Assembly (NCBI GenBank): GCA_963753385.1
Contig: CAVWCC010000010.1
Coordinates: forward strand, 1 to 64,000
DNA: 64,000 bases
Direction of reading: 5' to 3'
Source of the DNA: JALZKA01 sp963753385
Lineage (GTDB): Bacteria; Actinomycetota; Thermoleophilia; Solirubrobacterales; 70-9
The notes under the pieces: model-generated
Told to the model about the DNA's origin: nothing
What the model saw: the letters and a program-made list of their open reading frames with translations, nothing else
The model's database searches: none
Position numbers and translations under genes: made by a program
Shown here: positions 10,665 through 19,466 of the stretch, piece after piece
Numbering within the stretch: position 1 is the first letter of the stretch
How the letters are laid out: each line of letters opens with the position of its first letter

Positions 10665-11219
10665 TCAGCTGTCCGGCCGCGACTTGGCGATCGCAACCTC
10701 GCCGGTGCGGGCCATCTCGATCAGGCCGTGCGTGCGGACCATGCGCTCGAACGAGTCGATCTTGTCCTGGGAGCCTGTGACCTCGATCGTCAGGCTCCGC
10801 CGCGAGACGTCGACGATGTTGGCGCCGAAGATCTCGGCGAACTGCATGATCTCGGCGCGGTTCTCGACCGCGGCGTTCACCCGGAAGAGCGCCATCTCGC
10901 GCGCGACCGTCGAGTCGGGCTCCATGTCACGGATCTTGATCACGTTGACGAGCTTGTGGAGCTGCTTGGTGACCTGGTCGATCGGGTGGACGGCCCCGTC
11001 GAGCGTGAGGGTCACGCGCGAGACGTCGGGGTCCTCGGTCGGCCCGACGGCGAGTGTGTCGATGTTGAACCCGCGGCGGGAGAACAGGCCGGCGATCCGG
11101 GCCAGGACGCCCGGGCGGTTCTCGACCAGGAGGCTGAGGATGTGCTTGCGGCCGGTCAGCACGCTGGCGGCCTCGAGATCCTCGAGCTTGACCACATCCG
11201 GAGTGCCGGGCTCACCCAT
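10665..11219 (-). CDS. ilvN: Acetolactate synthase small (regulatory) subunit
   Basis: Regulatory subunit of acetohydroxyacid synthase; binds valine and stimulates the catalytic subunit. It has 184 residues, with an N-terminal ACT domain (HILSLLVENRPGVLARIAGL, FSRRGFNIDTLAVG) and a second ACT-like C-terminal domain. Length and motifs fit bacterial IlvN/IlvH. The ATG start is followed by MGEPGTPDVV. It lies 43 bp downstream of ilvB with a heptamer repeat filling most of the gap, and presumably shares its transcript. Confidence 0.93.
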   Translation of the reverse strand: MGEPGTPDVVKLEDLEAASVLTGRKHILSLLVENRPGVLARIAGLFSRRGFNIDTLAVGPTEDPDVSRVTLTLDGAVHPIDQVTKQLHKLVNVIKIRDMEPDSTVAREMALFRVNAAVENRAEIMQFAEIFGANIVDVSRRSLTIEVTGSQDKIDSFERMVRTHGLIEMARTGEVAIAKSRPDS

Positions 11220-11236
11220 CGCCTTCGTCCTTCGTC

Positions 11237-11266
11237 ACCAGCTACCAGCCACCAGCTACCAGCTAC
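11237..11266. repeat. Heptamer tandem repeat between ilvB and ilvN
   Basis: Four consecutive heptamers CAGC(T/C)AC on the plus strand, from 11239, preceded by CACCAG-like bases. On the coding strand the array begins at the TAG stop codon of ilvB and runs toward ilvN. It is the same kind of repeat as at 19290 and 25512. Confidence 0.75.
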
Positions 11267-12943
11267 CCCACCATGTCGCGCGCCGCGTGGCCCGCGGGGA
11301 TCATCGGGTAGCAGTTCTCATTCGGCGTCACGTGGACGTCGAGGAGCACGGGCCCGTCGGCCTCGAGCGCGGCGCGCATCGAGTCGCGCAGCTCGCCCTT
11401 GTCGTCGCAGCGCATCCCGGTCCAGCCGTAGGCGTCGGCGAGCTTCTCCCAGTCGGGGCTGGGTCCCATCTCGACCGACTGGTAGCGCTCCTCCCAAAAG
11501 AGCTCCTGCCACTGGCGAACCATGCCGAAGTGGCCGTTGTTCATCAGGAAGACCTTGACGGGGATGTCGTGGCGGTGGGCGGTGGCCATCTCCTGCGAGT
11601 TCATGATCAGGCTGCCGTCGCCGGCGAGGCAGACGACGGTGTCGTCGGGACAGGCGACCTTGGCGCCGATCGCTGCCGGGAGGCCGAATCCCATCGTCCC
11701 GAGGCCGCCGGAGTTGAGCCACCGGCGCGGCTTTGAGAAGTGGTAGTACTGCGCGGCCCACATCTGGTGCTGGCCGACGTCCGAGGTGATGATCGCCTCG
11801 CCCCCCGGTGGCCTCGTACATGGCCTCGACCATGAACTGCGGCTTGATCTCCGAATCGGTGGAGTCCTCGTAGCGGAGCGGGTACTCGGCCTGCCAGGCG
11901 CGGATCCGCTGCCACCAGTCGGCGAGGCGCTCGCGGTCCGCCTTGAGCGCGCGGTATTCGCGCAGGAGCTTCGGCAGCACGTCCTTGGCATCGCCCACGA
12001 TCGGGATGTGCGCCGGGACGTTCTTGCCGATCTCAGCGGGATCCACGTCGATGTGGACGAACTTGGCGCGCGGCGCGAACTCCGAGAGCTTGCCGGTGAT
12101 CCGGTCGTCGAAGCGCGCGCCGACGCAGACGATCAGGTCGGCCTCGTCCATCGCATAGTTCGCCGCGCGGGTGCCGTGCATGCCGAGCATGCCGAGCCAT
12201 TGCTCGTGCGGCGCCGGGAAGGCGCCGAGGCCCATCACGGTCAGGGTGACGGGGAAGTCGTCGGAGGCGCAGAACTCGCGGAACTCCTCGGAGGCCTCGG
12301 CGTTGATGATCCCGCCGCCGCCGTAGATCACCGGCCGGCGCGAGTTTGCGAGCGCCTTCGCGGCGATCCGGATCTGCTTGATGTTGCCTTCGAGTGGCGG
12401 CTTGTAGCCGGGCAGCTCAGGCGCGCCGGTCGCGGGCTCGTAGTCGATCTCCGCCCGCGACAGGTCCTGCGGGATGTCGACCAGGACCGGTCCGGGCCGG
12501 CCGGTCTTGGCGATGTGGAAGGCGCTGTGGATGTACTCGGGGATCTGGCGCGGGTCGGTGACCAGGAACGAGTGCTTGACGATCGGCAGCGTGATCCCGG
12601 TGACGTCGGCCTCCTGGAAGCCGTCGGTGCCGATCAGGTCGGTGCGGACCTGGCCGGTGATGAACACGGTCGGCACCGAGTCCATCAACGCATCGGCGAT
12701 CGCCGTGACCAGGTTGGTGGCGCCCGGCCCGGAGGTGGCGAGCGCCACGCCCACCTTGCCGGAGGCCTTCGCGTAGCCCTCGGCGGCGTGTCCGGCCCCC
12801 TGCTCGTGGCGGGCCTGGATGTGCTCGAAGTCGGCGTCGTAGATCGCGTCGTATGTCGGCAGGTTGGCGCCGCCGGGGATGCCGAAGACGTGCTTGACCC
12901 CTTCGGCCTTGAGTGCTTCGCAGAGTGCGTCCGCCGCCCGCAT
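11263..12943 (-). CDS. ilvB: Acetolactate synthase large (catalytic) subunit, one frameshift
   Basis: ThDP-dependent first enzyme of branched-chain amino acid synthesis, joining pyruvate with pyruvate or 2-oxobutyrate. GVKHVFGIPGGANLPTYDAI starts the Pyr domain, ARHEQGAGHAAEGYAKASG carries the catalytic Glu, and CLAGDGSLIMNSQEMATA is the GDG...N ThDP motif. One extra base in a C-run at 11801-11806 shifts the frame between EAMYEATGG and EAIITSDVGQHQMW. After correction it has 559 residues, normal for the family. The ATG at 12943 (MRAADALCEALK) gives the standard N-terminus. It sits 34 bp downstream of a TetR gene and upstream of ilvN. Confidence 0.9.
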
Positions 12944-12977
12944 TGGACGAGGGATGGTAGCGCCAGTCAGACGGCGC

Positions 12978-13595
12978 TCAATCGGCTGCAAGAACCAGCT
13001 CGAAGAGCTGCTCGAGCTGCGCCTGGAGGTGCTCCACCTCGAGGTGGTCGATGCCCTCGGAGAGCCGGTGGACGAGCATCCCGTCGACGCCGGCGACGAG
13101 GAGCGGAGCGAGGCGCTTCGGGTCGGAGGCCCCGGCGAGTGCGAGCGCTCCCTCGGCGAGCCGCGTGAACTCGCGCTGCCAGTGGGCGGCTGTGGCCCGC
13201 AGCCCGGGCCGGCGAGCGGCCTCCAGGTACACCTCGAACTTGGCGAGCAGCCCGCCCGCGGCCTCAGCGTCGGGGAACAGGACCTCGGCAACCGCGGCGG
13301 CGGAGCGGCTGGGCGATGAGATGTCGTCGCCGAGCGCGGCGGCGCGCTCTGAGACGCGGCGGATCTCGTCCTCGACCAGGATCGCGAGCGCCTCGCCGAC
13401 GAGCTCGTCCTTGGAGGCGAAGTAATAGGTCGTCGCCGCGAGCGGCACGCCGGTCTCGCGCGCCACCGCGCGGTGGGTCACCGACGCAAGGCCGTCACGG
13501 ACCAGAAGGCGCACGGTGGCGGCCAGGATCGCCGCGCGGCGCTCGGCGCCCTGCTCGGAGCGACCCTGCTGGGTCGTTGTCGCGGCGGTGGTCAC
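12978..13595 (-). CDS. TetR-family transcriptional regulator
   Basis: DNA-binding repressor of about 205 residues. The N-terminal helix-turn-helix reads LVRDGLASVTHRAVARETGV with the following TTYYFASKDELVGEAL, typical of TetR. The C-terminal alpha-helical domain is the ligand/dimerisation part; ligand unknown. The GTG start at 13595 overlaps the stop of sqdB as GTGA, so the two are translationally coupled. The adjacent sqdB and ilvB genes are plausible targets, but no operator was identified in the gap before sqdB. Confidence 0.85.
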   Translation of the reverse strand: MTTAATTTQQGRSEQGAERRAAILAATVRLLVRDGLASVTHRAVARETGVPLAATTYYFASKDELVGEALAILVEDEIRRVSERAAALGDDISSPSRSAAAVAEVLFPDAEAAGGLLAKFEVYLEAARRPGLRATAAHWQREFTRLAEGALALAGASDPKRLAPLLVAGVDGMLVHRLSEGIDHLEVEHLQAQLEQLFELVLAAD

Positions 13596-14767
13596 GTCGC
13601 GTCCGCCACCAGCTCGCCCGGCTTCCACTGGGTCGTCGGCAGGATCGCGTCGTCGATCACCCGGTCCCGGTAGCGCTGGGCGATCCCCAGCACCGAGTGG
13701 ACGAGCTCTTCGCCCAGGTAGTGCGGCTCGAGCCCCAGGTCGCGAAGCTTCGTGTTGGTCGCGTTGTAGTAGTGGCTCTCCGCCTCGACGCGGGGGTTCG
13801 GAAAGTTCTTGATCTCGACCGGGATGTCGAGCTCGGCGGCGGAGCGCTTCACGAGGCCGGCAAGCTCGGCGACCGAGAACTGCTCGGTGAACTGGTTGAA
13901 GACCCGGAACTCCCCGAGGTCAGCCGGGTTCGTGACGGCGAGCTCCACGCACTGGAGCGTGTCGCGGATGTTCAGGAACCCGCGGGTCTGACCGCCCTCG
14001 CCGTAGACCGTAAGCGGGTGGCCGATCACGGCCTGCACGCAGAAGCGGTTGAGGACGGTTCCGAAGTACTGGTCGTAGTCGAAGCGAGTGATGAGCCGGT
14101 CGTCGGCGCTCGACTCCTCGGTCTCGACCCCGTACACGACGCCCTGGTTCAGGTCGGTCGCGCGCAGCCCCCAGATCCGGCAGGCGAAGTGGATGTTGTA
14201 CGAGTCGTGGACCTTGGAGAGGTGGTAGAGCGAGCCGGGGAGCTTCGGGAACGGCAGCACGTCGGAGCGGCCCTTGTGGTGGATCTCGATGAACCCCTCC
14301 TCGATATCGATGTTGGGGGTCCCGTACTCGCCCATCGTCCCGAGCTTCACCAGGTGGCAGTCCGGCACCTTGTCGCGGATCGCCCAGAGCAGGTTGAGGG
14401 TGCCGATCACGTTCGTGTACTGGGTCTCGACAGCGGCATCCCGGGAGCGCATCGAGTACGGCGCCGACGGCTGCTCCGCGTAGTGGACGATCGCTTCGGG
14501 GGCGACCTCGTCGATCACCCGGTCGACGAACGCCGCGTCCTCCATCGCGCCGATGTGGATCCGGATCTCCCGGCCTGAGACCTCGCGCCAGGCCGCCACC
14601 CGGTCGTCCAGCGAGGCGATCGGGGTCAGCGAGTCGGTTGAGTTCTCTGTGTGCCAGCGACGACGGGAGAAGTTGTCGACGATCGAGACGTCGTGGCCGT
14701 GCGCCGAGAAGCGCATCGCGGTGGGCCAGCCCAGGTATCCGTCGCCACCCAGGATCAGGATCCGCAT
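13592..14767 (-). CDS. sqdB: UDP-sulfoquinovose synthase-like SDR epimerase
   Basis: Extended short-chain dehydrogenase of 391 residues. In the SqdB family it makes UDP-sulfoquinovose from UDP-glucose and sulfite, the head-group donor for sulfolipid. The Rossmann motif is GGDGYLGWP, followed by TAMRFSAHGHDVSIVDN and the family-specific RRRWHTENSTDSLTPI. The active site has TMGEYGTPN and YHLSK (Tyr/Lys). These features separate SqdB from other epimerases. A divergent glycosyltransferase starts 68 bp away and a TetR gene follows with a 4-bp overlap. Sulfoquinovose in a non-phototroph could go to a sulfolipid or to a surface glycan; the sequence does not decide this. Confidence 0.85.
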   Translation of the reverse strand: MRILILGGDGYLGWPTAMRFSAHGHDVSIVDNFSRRRWHTENSTDSLTPIASLDDRVAAWREVSGREIRIHIGAMEDAAFVDRVIDEVAPEAIVHYAEQPSAPYSMRSRDAAVETQYTNVIGTLNLLWAIRDKVPDCHLVKLGTMGEYGTPNIDIEEGFIEIHHKGRSDVLPFPKLPGSLYHLSKVHDSYNIHFACRIWGLRATDLNQGVVYGVETEESSADDRLITRFDYDQYFGTVLNRFCVQAVIGHPLTVYGEGGQTRGFLNIRDTLQCVELAVTNPADLGEFRVFNQFTEQFSVAELAGLVKRSAAELDIPVEIKNFPNPRVEAESHYYNATNTKLRDLGLEPHYLGEELVHSVLGIAQRYRDRVIDDAILPTTQWKPGELVADAT

Positions 14768-14835
14768 AGGGCCGAGAGGGTAGAGGACGCGCCGGGGGTC
14801 CCGCCCGATGCGGCTCCTATCCTCATCCGACGCCC

Positions 14836-15903
14836 ATGGACACCGTGGCCGGCCTTTTCCCGCCCGAGCTGACTGCGCTGCGCGCGGCCGGCCTCGTTCT
14901 CGCCGTGCTCATTGCCGGATTCGCGATCTGGCGGCGACGCAGCCTGCGGAACGCCGACGTCCTGATCCTGATGACGATCGCCCTCGGGCTTGCGCTTGTC
15001 GCCGGCACCGAGCTGCTCGACGCCTTACTCGAGGCGTTCTCGTTCCAGCGCGAGAACGGCACCCGGATCGTCGGGGTCGCCGTGCTCGCGATCCTGGTCC
15101 TGTTCGGGCTGACGCTGCGCGCGCTCGCGCAGGGCTCCAGGATCACCAGGGAGCTCTCGGCGGTGCTCGAGGGGCTCGCGTGGGAGCGCTTCCGGCGCGA
15201 CGGGCACCCGGAGCGCTTCGCCGGCAAGGTCGCGATCCTGATCCCCGCCTACAACGAGGCCGAGAACATCGCGCACGTGCTGGACAAGCTGCCCGAAGAT
15301 GTGTGCGGCGAGCGGACCGCGGTCCTGGTCGTGGACGACGGCTCGCGCGACGGCACCGGCGACGTCGCCGAGGCCCACGGCGCGACCGTCGCCCGGCACG
15401 TGATCAACCGCGGCGGCGGCGCGGCGCTTCGCACCGGCTACCGGCTGCTCTCGGACTCAGACGCGAACATCGTGGTCACGATCGACGCCGACGGGCAGCA
15501 CCTGCCCGAGGAGATGCCGCGGCTGGTCGAGCCGGTGCTCTCGGGCGAGGTCGACATGGCGCACGGCTCGCGGGTGCTCGGCGAGGCCGAGCCCAACACA
15601 CGCTCCCGCGAGCTCGGGATCGTCTTCTTCAACCGCGTGGTCTCGTTCATCACGAGGACCAAGGTGAGCGATTGCTCGAACGGCTACCGCGCGGTGCGGG
15701 CCTCGGTGTTGCCGCAGCTGGTCCTCCGCCAGGAGCAGTTCCACACGTCCGAGTTCATGATCGAGGCGATCAAGCGCGGCATCCCCGCCAAGGAGGTGCC
15801 GGTGACCGTGGTCGCCCGCCTCCACGGCCACTCGAAGAAGCCCGCGGTGTTCCGCTACGGCGCTGGGTTCGCAAATGCGATCGTCCGCACCTGGCTCCGC
15901 TAG
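14836..15903 (+). CDS. Membrane-anchored family 2 glycosyltransferase with N-terminal DUF2304-like helices
   Basis: 355 residues. The N-terminal 100 residues contain three hydrophobic helices, as in DUF2304 modules. The GT2 domain begins KVAILIPAYNEAENIAHVLD, followed by VLVVDDGSRDGTGDVA, and TIDADGQHLPEEM carries the DxD-like metal-binding motif. This is the dolichol/polyprenol-phosphate sugar synthase-like branch, working at the membrane with a nucleotide sugar. It is divergent from sqdB, so a role in transferring sulfoquinovose or another sugar to a lipid is an attractive guess, not shown. The TAG stop is 3 bp from the convergent zinc-ribbon gene. Confidence 0.8.
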   Translation: MDTVAGLFPPELTALRAAGLVLAVLIAGFAIWRRRSLRNADVLILMTIALGLALVAGTELLDALLEAFSFQRENGTRIVGVAVLAILVLFGLTLRALAQGSRITRELSAVLEGLAWERFRRDGHPERFAGKVAILIPAYNEAENIAHVLDKLPEDVCGERTAVLVVDDGSRDGTGDVAEAHGATVARHVINRGGGAALRTGYRLLSDSDANIVVTIDADGQHLPEEMPRLVEPVLSGEVDMAHGSRVLGEAEPNTRSRELGIVFFNRVVSFITRTKVSDCSNGYRAVRASVLPQLVLRQEQFHTSEFMIEAIKRGIPAKEVPVTVVARLHGHSKKPAVFRYGAGFANAIVRTWLR

Positions 15904-15906
15904 GTC

Positions 15907-16212
15907 TTAGGTGATGGGCTCGCGGCCCTCGCGGACGGCCGCCGGGTGGCGGACCTCCGAGGGGTCGGGCAGGTAGAGGTCCTCGCCGCAGGTGCGGCAG
16001 ACCTGGACGTAGATCTTCTGGACGCGCCCGCAGCGCGGGCAGCGGCGCTCGGGCTCGTCGGCCTCGACGCGGTAGAGGATCACCGCGATCAGGCCGAACA
16101 GCGGCAGCACGGCGCCGACGAAGAACCAGATGAAGAACGAGCTGCCCTTCGCCCGGCCGATGAACGCGGTCGCAAGGCCGAACGAGACGATGATGAGAAG
16201 CGCGGGGCCCAC
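15907..16212 (-). CDS. Small membrane protein with C-terminal zinc ribbon
   Basis: 101 residues. Two hydrophobic helices (LLIIVSFGLATAFIG and FFIWFFVGAVLPLFGLIAVI) are followed by a cytoplasmic four-cysteine zinc ribbon, CPRCGRVQKIYVQVCRTCG, and a short polar tail. Such proteins are common and of unknown function in Actinobacteria. It is convergent with the glycosyltransferase and divergent from a GNAT gene; the intervening 95 bp contains a large inverted repeat. Confidence 0.75.
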   Translation of the reverse strand: MGPALLIIVSFGLATAFIGRAKGSSFFIWFFVGAVLPLFGLIAVILYRVEADEPERRCPRCGRVQKIYVQVCRTCGEDLYLPDPSEVRHPAAVREGREPIT

Positions 16213-16236
16213 GCCTCAATTATGGCCCCGACGCTT

Positions 16237-16287
16237 CGAGGTGGTTGCTGAAACCCGTGAATACCGCGGGTAATAGCAACCACCTCG
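16237..16287. repeat. Long perfect inverted repeat in a divergent promoter region
   Basis: CGAGGTGGTTGCT (16237-16249) is exactly complementary to AGCAACCACCTCG (16275-16287). Inside the 25-nt gap ACCCG and CGGGT can form a second, inner stem. The element lies between the divergent zinc-ribbon gene (start 16212) and the GNAT gene (start 16308), only 20-25 bp from each start codon. It lacks a T-tract, so a protein-binding site or cruciform is more likely than a terminator. Confidence 0.7.
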
Positions 16288-16307
16288 GCAAGGCGTACCC
16301 TCGCGTC

Positions 16308-16643
16308 GTGGACGTTCGCGTCGCCGACAACCCTGACGAGGGCCGGTTCGAGCTTTTCGCCGACGGCGAACTGGCGGGCTCGACCTACTACCGGATGGAG
16401 GGTGGAGCGATCGCGTTCACCCATACCGAAGTGGACGACGAGTACGAGGGACAGGGCCTCGGCTCGAAGCTCGCGTCGGCCGCGCTCGATGAGGTGCGGA
16501 CCCGGGGCCTGTCAGTGCTCCCCTACTGCCCGTTCATCCGCGGCTACATCGAGCGCCACCCCGACTACCTGGACTTGGTGCCGGAAAGAGATCGCGCCAG
16601 GTTCGGCCTCAGAGATCGAGCTTCGCGCGAATCAGCTTCGTGA
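16308..16643 (+). CDS. Small GNAT-family N-acetyltransferase (YjdJ/CG-type)
   Basis: About 111 residues. FTHTEVDDEYEGQGLGSKLA is the shortened acetyl-CoA-binding motif of the compact GCN5-related acetyltransferases, and LPYCPFIRGYIERHPDY is their characteristic C-terminal block. Substrate unknown. The GTG at 16308 (MDVRVADNPDEG) is the natural start; an upstream in-frame start at 16245 would be read through the inverted repeat. Its 3' end overlaps the convergent gatB by 35 bp. Confidence 0.8.
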   Translation: MDVRVADNPDEGRFELFADGELAGSTYYRMEGGAIAFTHTEVDDEYEGQGLGSKLASAALDEVRTRGLSVLPYCPFIRGYIERHPDYLDLVPERDRARFGLRDRASRESAS

Positions 16644-18018
16644 CCTCGCCGCCGTCGGCGCGGCCCTTGGTCTCGCGCATCACGTAGCCGACGATCGGGC
16701 CGATCGCCTGGCCGGTCCCGGCCTTGACCTTTTCGGCCTCGTCGGGATGGGCCTCGATCGCCGCCGCGACGATCGCCTCGAGCTCGCTCGAGTCCTCCAC
16801 CCTGCCGAGCCCCTCGCGCTCGACGATCTCGGCCGGATCGCCGCCGTTCGCCGCCAGCTTGGCCAGGACCTCGCGCCCGGCCTGGTTCGTGACCTTGCCC
16901 TGCTCGACCATCGCCACGAGGCTCGCGATCGAGGGCGCCGCAACCTCGCGCGTGCTCGGCTCGCCGGTGATCCAGTTGGCGAGCGCCGCGGCGCTGGCGT
17001 CGCCGGCGGCGAGCGCGCTCTCGAAGAAGTCGCCGAGCTCGCCGTCGTAGGCGAGCTGCCGCGCCTGCGCGGCCGGCAGCCCGAGCTCGGACGCGTAACG
17101 CTCCTCGCGCGCCGCCGGAAGCTCGGGTAGGGCCGCGCGGGCGTCGCTCAGCATCTCCTCGGTCGGCGCGAGTGGGACGAGGTCGGGCTCGGGGAAGTAG
17201 CGGTAGTCGTGCGCCTCCTCCTTCGAGCGCAGCGGGGTCAGCGAGCCCGTGCGGGGGTCGAAATGGAGCGTCTCCTGGGTGACCCCCTCCCCACTCTCCG
17301 CCAACTCGAGCTGGCGGGCGAGCTCCGCCTCGATGCCGCGTTCGATGAACCGGAAGCTGTTCATGTTCTTGAGCTCGGTCTTGACGCCGAGCTCCTCGGC
17401 GCCGGCCGGCCGGATCGACACGTTCGCGTCGCAGCGCAGGCTCCCCTCCTCCATGTTCACGTCGGAGACACCGAGCGCCTTGATCGTGGTGCGCAAGAGC
17501 TGGAGCCACTCGCGCGCCGCGGCGGGGTCGCGTAAGTCTGGCTCGGTCACGATCTCGACCAAGGGCGTCCCCCCGCGGTTGAAGTCGACGAGCGAGTGCC
17601 CGGACCCGTGGATCCGGCCGGACTGGCCGAGGTGGACGAGCTTCGCGGCGTCCTCCTCCAGGTGGACGCGGTGGATGCGGACGTCGCCGAGCCTGCCGTT
17701 GGTCGCAAGCGGGATGTCGTACTGGCTGATCTGGTACGCCTTCGGGTTGTCGGGATAGAAGTAGTTCTTGCGGTGGAAGATCGAGCGCGGGGCGATCTCG
17801 CAGCCGAGCGCAAGGCCGATCTGGATCCCGTAGCGGACTGCCTGCTCGTTGATCACGGGCAGGCTCCCGGGATGGGCCAGGCAAACCGGGCAGGTGTGGA
17901 CGTTCGGGTCGTCGCCGAACGAGAGCTCGCAGCCGCAGAACATCTTCGTCCGGGTCGAGAGCTGGACGTGGATCTCGAGGCCGATCACCGCCTCGTAACC
18001 GTCGGGGAGCACGCTCAT
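16609..18018 (-). CDS. gatB: Aspartyl/glutamyl-tRNA(Asn/Gln) amidotransferase subunit B
   Basis: tRNA-binding kinase subunit of GatCAB, which converts misacylated Glu-tRNA(Gln) or Asp-tRNA(Asn) to the amide. It has 469 residues. EAVIGLEIHVQLSTRTKMFC and GCELSFGDDPNVHTCPVCL are the N-terminal signature with zinc-binding cysteines, HRKNYFYPDNPKAYQISQYD is the conserved cradle motif, and the YqeY-like C-terminal domain ends TKLIRAKLDL. The ATG overlaps the gatA stop as ATGA. The gltX gene at 36 kb would supply Glu-tRNA(Gln). Confidence 0.95.
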   Translation of the reverse strand: MSVLPDGYEAVIGLEIHVQLSTRTKMFCGCELSFGDDPNVHTCPVCLAHPGSLPVINEQAVRYGIQIGLALGCEIAPRSIFHRKNYFYPDNPKAYQISQYDIPLATNGRLGDVRIHRVHLEEDAAKLVHLGQSGRIHGSGHSLVDFNRGGTPLVEIVTEPDLRDPAAAREWLQLLRTTIKALGVSDVNMEEGSLRCDANVSIRPAGAEELGVKTELKNMNSFRFIERGIEAELARQLELAESGEGVTQETLHFDPRTGSLTPLRSKEEAHDYRYFPEPDLVPLAPTEEMLSDARAALPELPAAREERYASELGLPAAQARQLAYDGELGDFFESALAAGDASAAALANWITGEPSTREVAAPSIASLVAMVEQGKVTNQAGREVLAKLAANGGDPAEIVEREGLGRVEDSSELEAIVAAAIEAHPDEAEKVKAGTGQAIGPIVGYVMRETKGRADGGEVTKLIRAKLDL

Positions 18019-19466
18019 GCAGGCGGCCTCTCGCTGAACCCGATCGCCCGCTCGAGGGCGAACGCGGCGTCGAGCATCCCCGACTCCGAGAAGGCCGGCC
18101 CGGTGATCTGGAAGCCGACTGGGAGCTGCGGCCCACCGCCGGCGGGCTCCGCGAGCCCCGACGGGATCGAGATCGCCGGGATCCCCGCGAGCGGCATCGG
18201 GACCGTGCAGTAGTCGTTCATGTACATCGCCCACGGGTCGGCCGTCTTCGCCCCCAGCTCGAACGCGACGGTCGGCGACGTCGGCGTGACGAGGAAGTCG
18301 AAGCGCTCGAAGGCGCGCGCGAAGTCCTGCGCGATCAGCGTCCGGACCTTGAGCGCCTGGCCGTAGTACGCCTCGTAGTAGCCGGACGAGAGCGCGTAGG
18401 TGCCGAGCATGATCCGGCGCTTGACCTCCGCCCCGAAGCCGCGGGCGCGGGTTCGCTCGTACATCCCGAGCAGGTCCTCGGCCTCCGGGTCGCGGGCCCC
18501 GTAGCGGACGCCGTCGTAGCGGGCGAGATTGGCCGACGCCTCCGCCGGGGCGATGACGTAGTAGGCCGAGATCCCGTTGCGGGTGCTTGGGAGCTCGCAC
18601 TCGTCGAGTGTTCCGCCCAGCTCCTCGATCAGCTTCAGCGTCGCCTCGAAGTTCTCGGCCACGCCGGCCTCGATCCCCTCGGCGTCGGACGAGAGCTCGC
18701 GCGGCACGCCGAAGCGCAGGCCCGCGAGGTCCTCGCGCGAGGGCAGCTCGACCCCGCCCTCGATCCCGACCGAGGTCGAATCGCATTCGTCTCGGCCCTG
18801 CATCGCTCTGAGCAGGAGCGCCGCGTCGGTCACGTCGCGCGTGAGCGGCCCGCACTGGTCGAGCGAGGAGGCGAACGCGATCATCCCGTAGCGCGAGATC
18901 GCTCCGTAGGTGGGCTTCATGCCGACGATCCCGCAGAGCGACGCGGGCTGGCGGATCGAGCCGCCCGTGTCGGTGCCGATCGCCCACGGCGCAAGGCGGC
19001 CGGCGACGGCGGCGGCCGAGCCGCCCGACGACCCGCCCGGCACCCGCGAGCGGTCCCACGGATTCAGCACCGGCCCGTACCCCGAGTTCTCGTTCGACGA
19101 GCCCATCGCGAACTCGTCCATGTTCGTCTTGCCGAGCACGCGGGCGCCCGCCTCGGCCAGCCGCCTGACCGCGGTCGCGCTGTACGGCGGCCGGTAGCCC
19201 TCGAGGATCCGCGAGCCCGCCGTTGTCGGGATTCCCTCGGTGCAGAAGATGTCCTTGATGGCGATCGGAAGGCCGTGCAGGGGTCGGTCGTTGCTCGTTG
19301 CTAGTTGCTCGTTGCTCGTTGGGCCGGCGCGCCAGAGGTAGGCGTTCAAATAGTCGCCGGCCGCGGCCTCCGCGTAGGCGTCGAAGTACTCGTCGGAGCC
19401 CAAGTCGCCTGCGGCGATGCGGTCGAGCGCCTGAGCAGCCGTGAGCTCGAGTAGCTCGGAGTTCAC
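18015..19466 (-). CDS. gatA: Aspartyl/glutamyl-tRNA amidotransferase subunit A
   Basis: Amidase subunit that releases ammonia from glutamine for GatB. It has 483 residues. The Ser-cisSer-Lys triad is visible: Lys in GLPIAIKDIFC, and the serines in VPGGSSGGSAAAV with GTDTGGSIRQPASLCG. The GTG start at 19466 overlaps the gatC stop as GTGA. The linker between residues 40 and 60 contains TSNEQLATSN, encoded by a heptamer repeat array that seems to have been inserted in frame; the rest is a normal GatA. Confidence 0.95.
   Translation of the reverse strand: MNSELLELTAAQALDRIAAGDLGSDEYFDAYAEAAAGDYLNAYLWRAGPTSNEQLATSNDRPLHGLPIAIKDIFCTEGIPTTAGSRILEGYRPPYSATAVRRLAEAGARVLGKTNMDEFAMGSSNENSGYGPVLNPWDRSRVPGGSSGGSAAAVAGRLAPWAIGTDTGGSIRQPASLCGIVGMKPTYGAISRYGMIAFASSLDQCGPLTRDVTDAALLLRAMQGRDECDSTSVGIEGGVELPSREDLAGLRFGVPRELSSDAEGIEAGVAENFEATLKLIEELGGTLDECELPSTRNGISAYYVIAPAEASANLARYDGVRYGARDPEAEDLLGMYERTRARGFGAEVKRRIMLGTYALSSGYYEAYYGQALKVRTLIAQDFARAFERFDFLVTPTSPTVAFELGAKTADPWAMYMNDYCTVPMPLAGIPAISIPSGLAEPAGGGPQLPVGFQITGPAFSESGMLDAAFALERAIGFSERPPA
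19290..19321. repeat. Heptamer tandem repeat inside gatA
   Basis: Four copies of GTTGCT(C/A) on the plus strand from 19290, plus a partial fifth GTTG. Its complement, (G/T)AGCAAC, is the same unit as at 25512 and close to that at 11239, but the array lies in the opposite orientation relative to the coding strand. It encodes the SNEQLATSN linker of GatA. Confidence 0.8.

Noticed and set aside
11786..13168. 460-codon plus-strand frame
   Set aside because: Antisense to ilvB and the TetR gene; no family resemblance.
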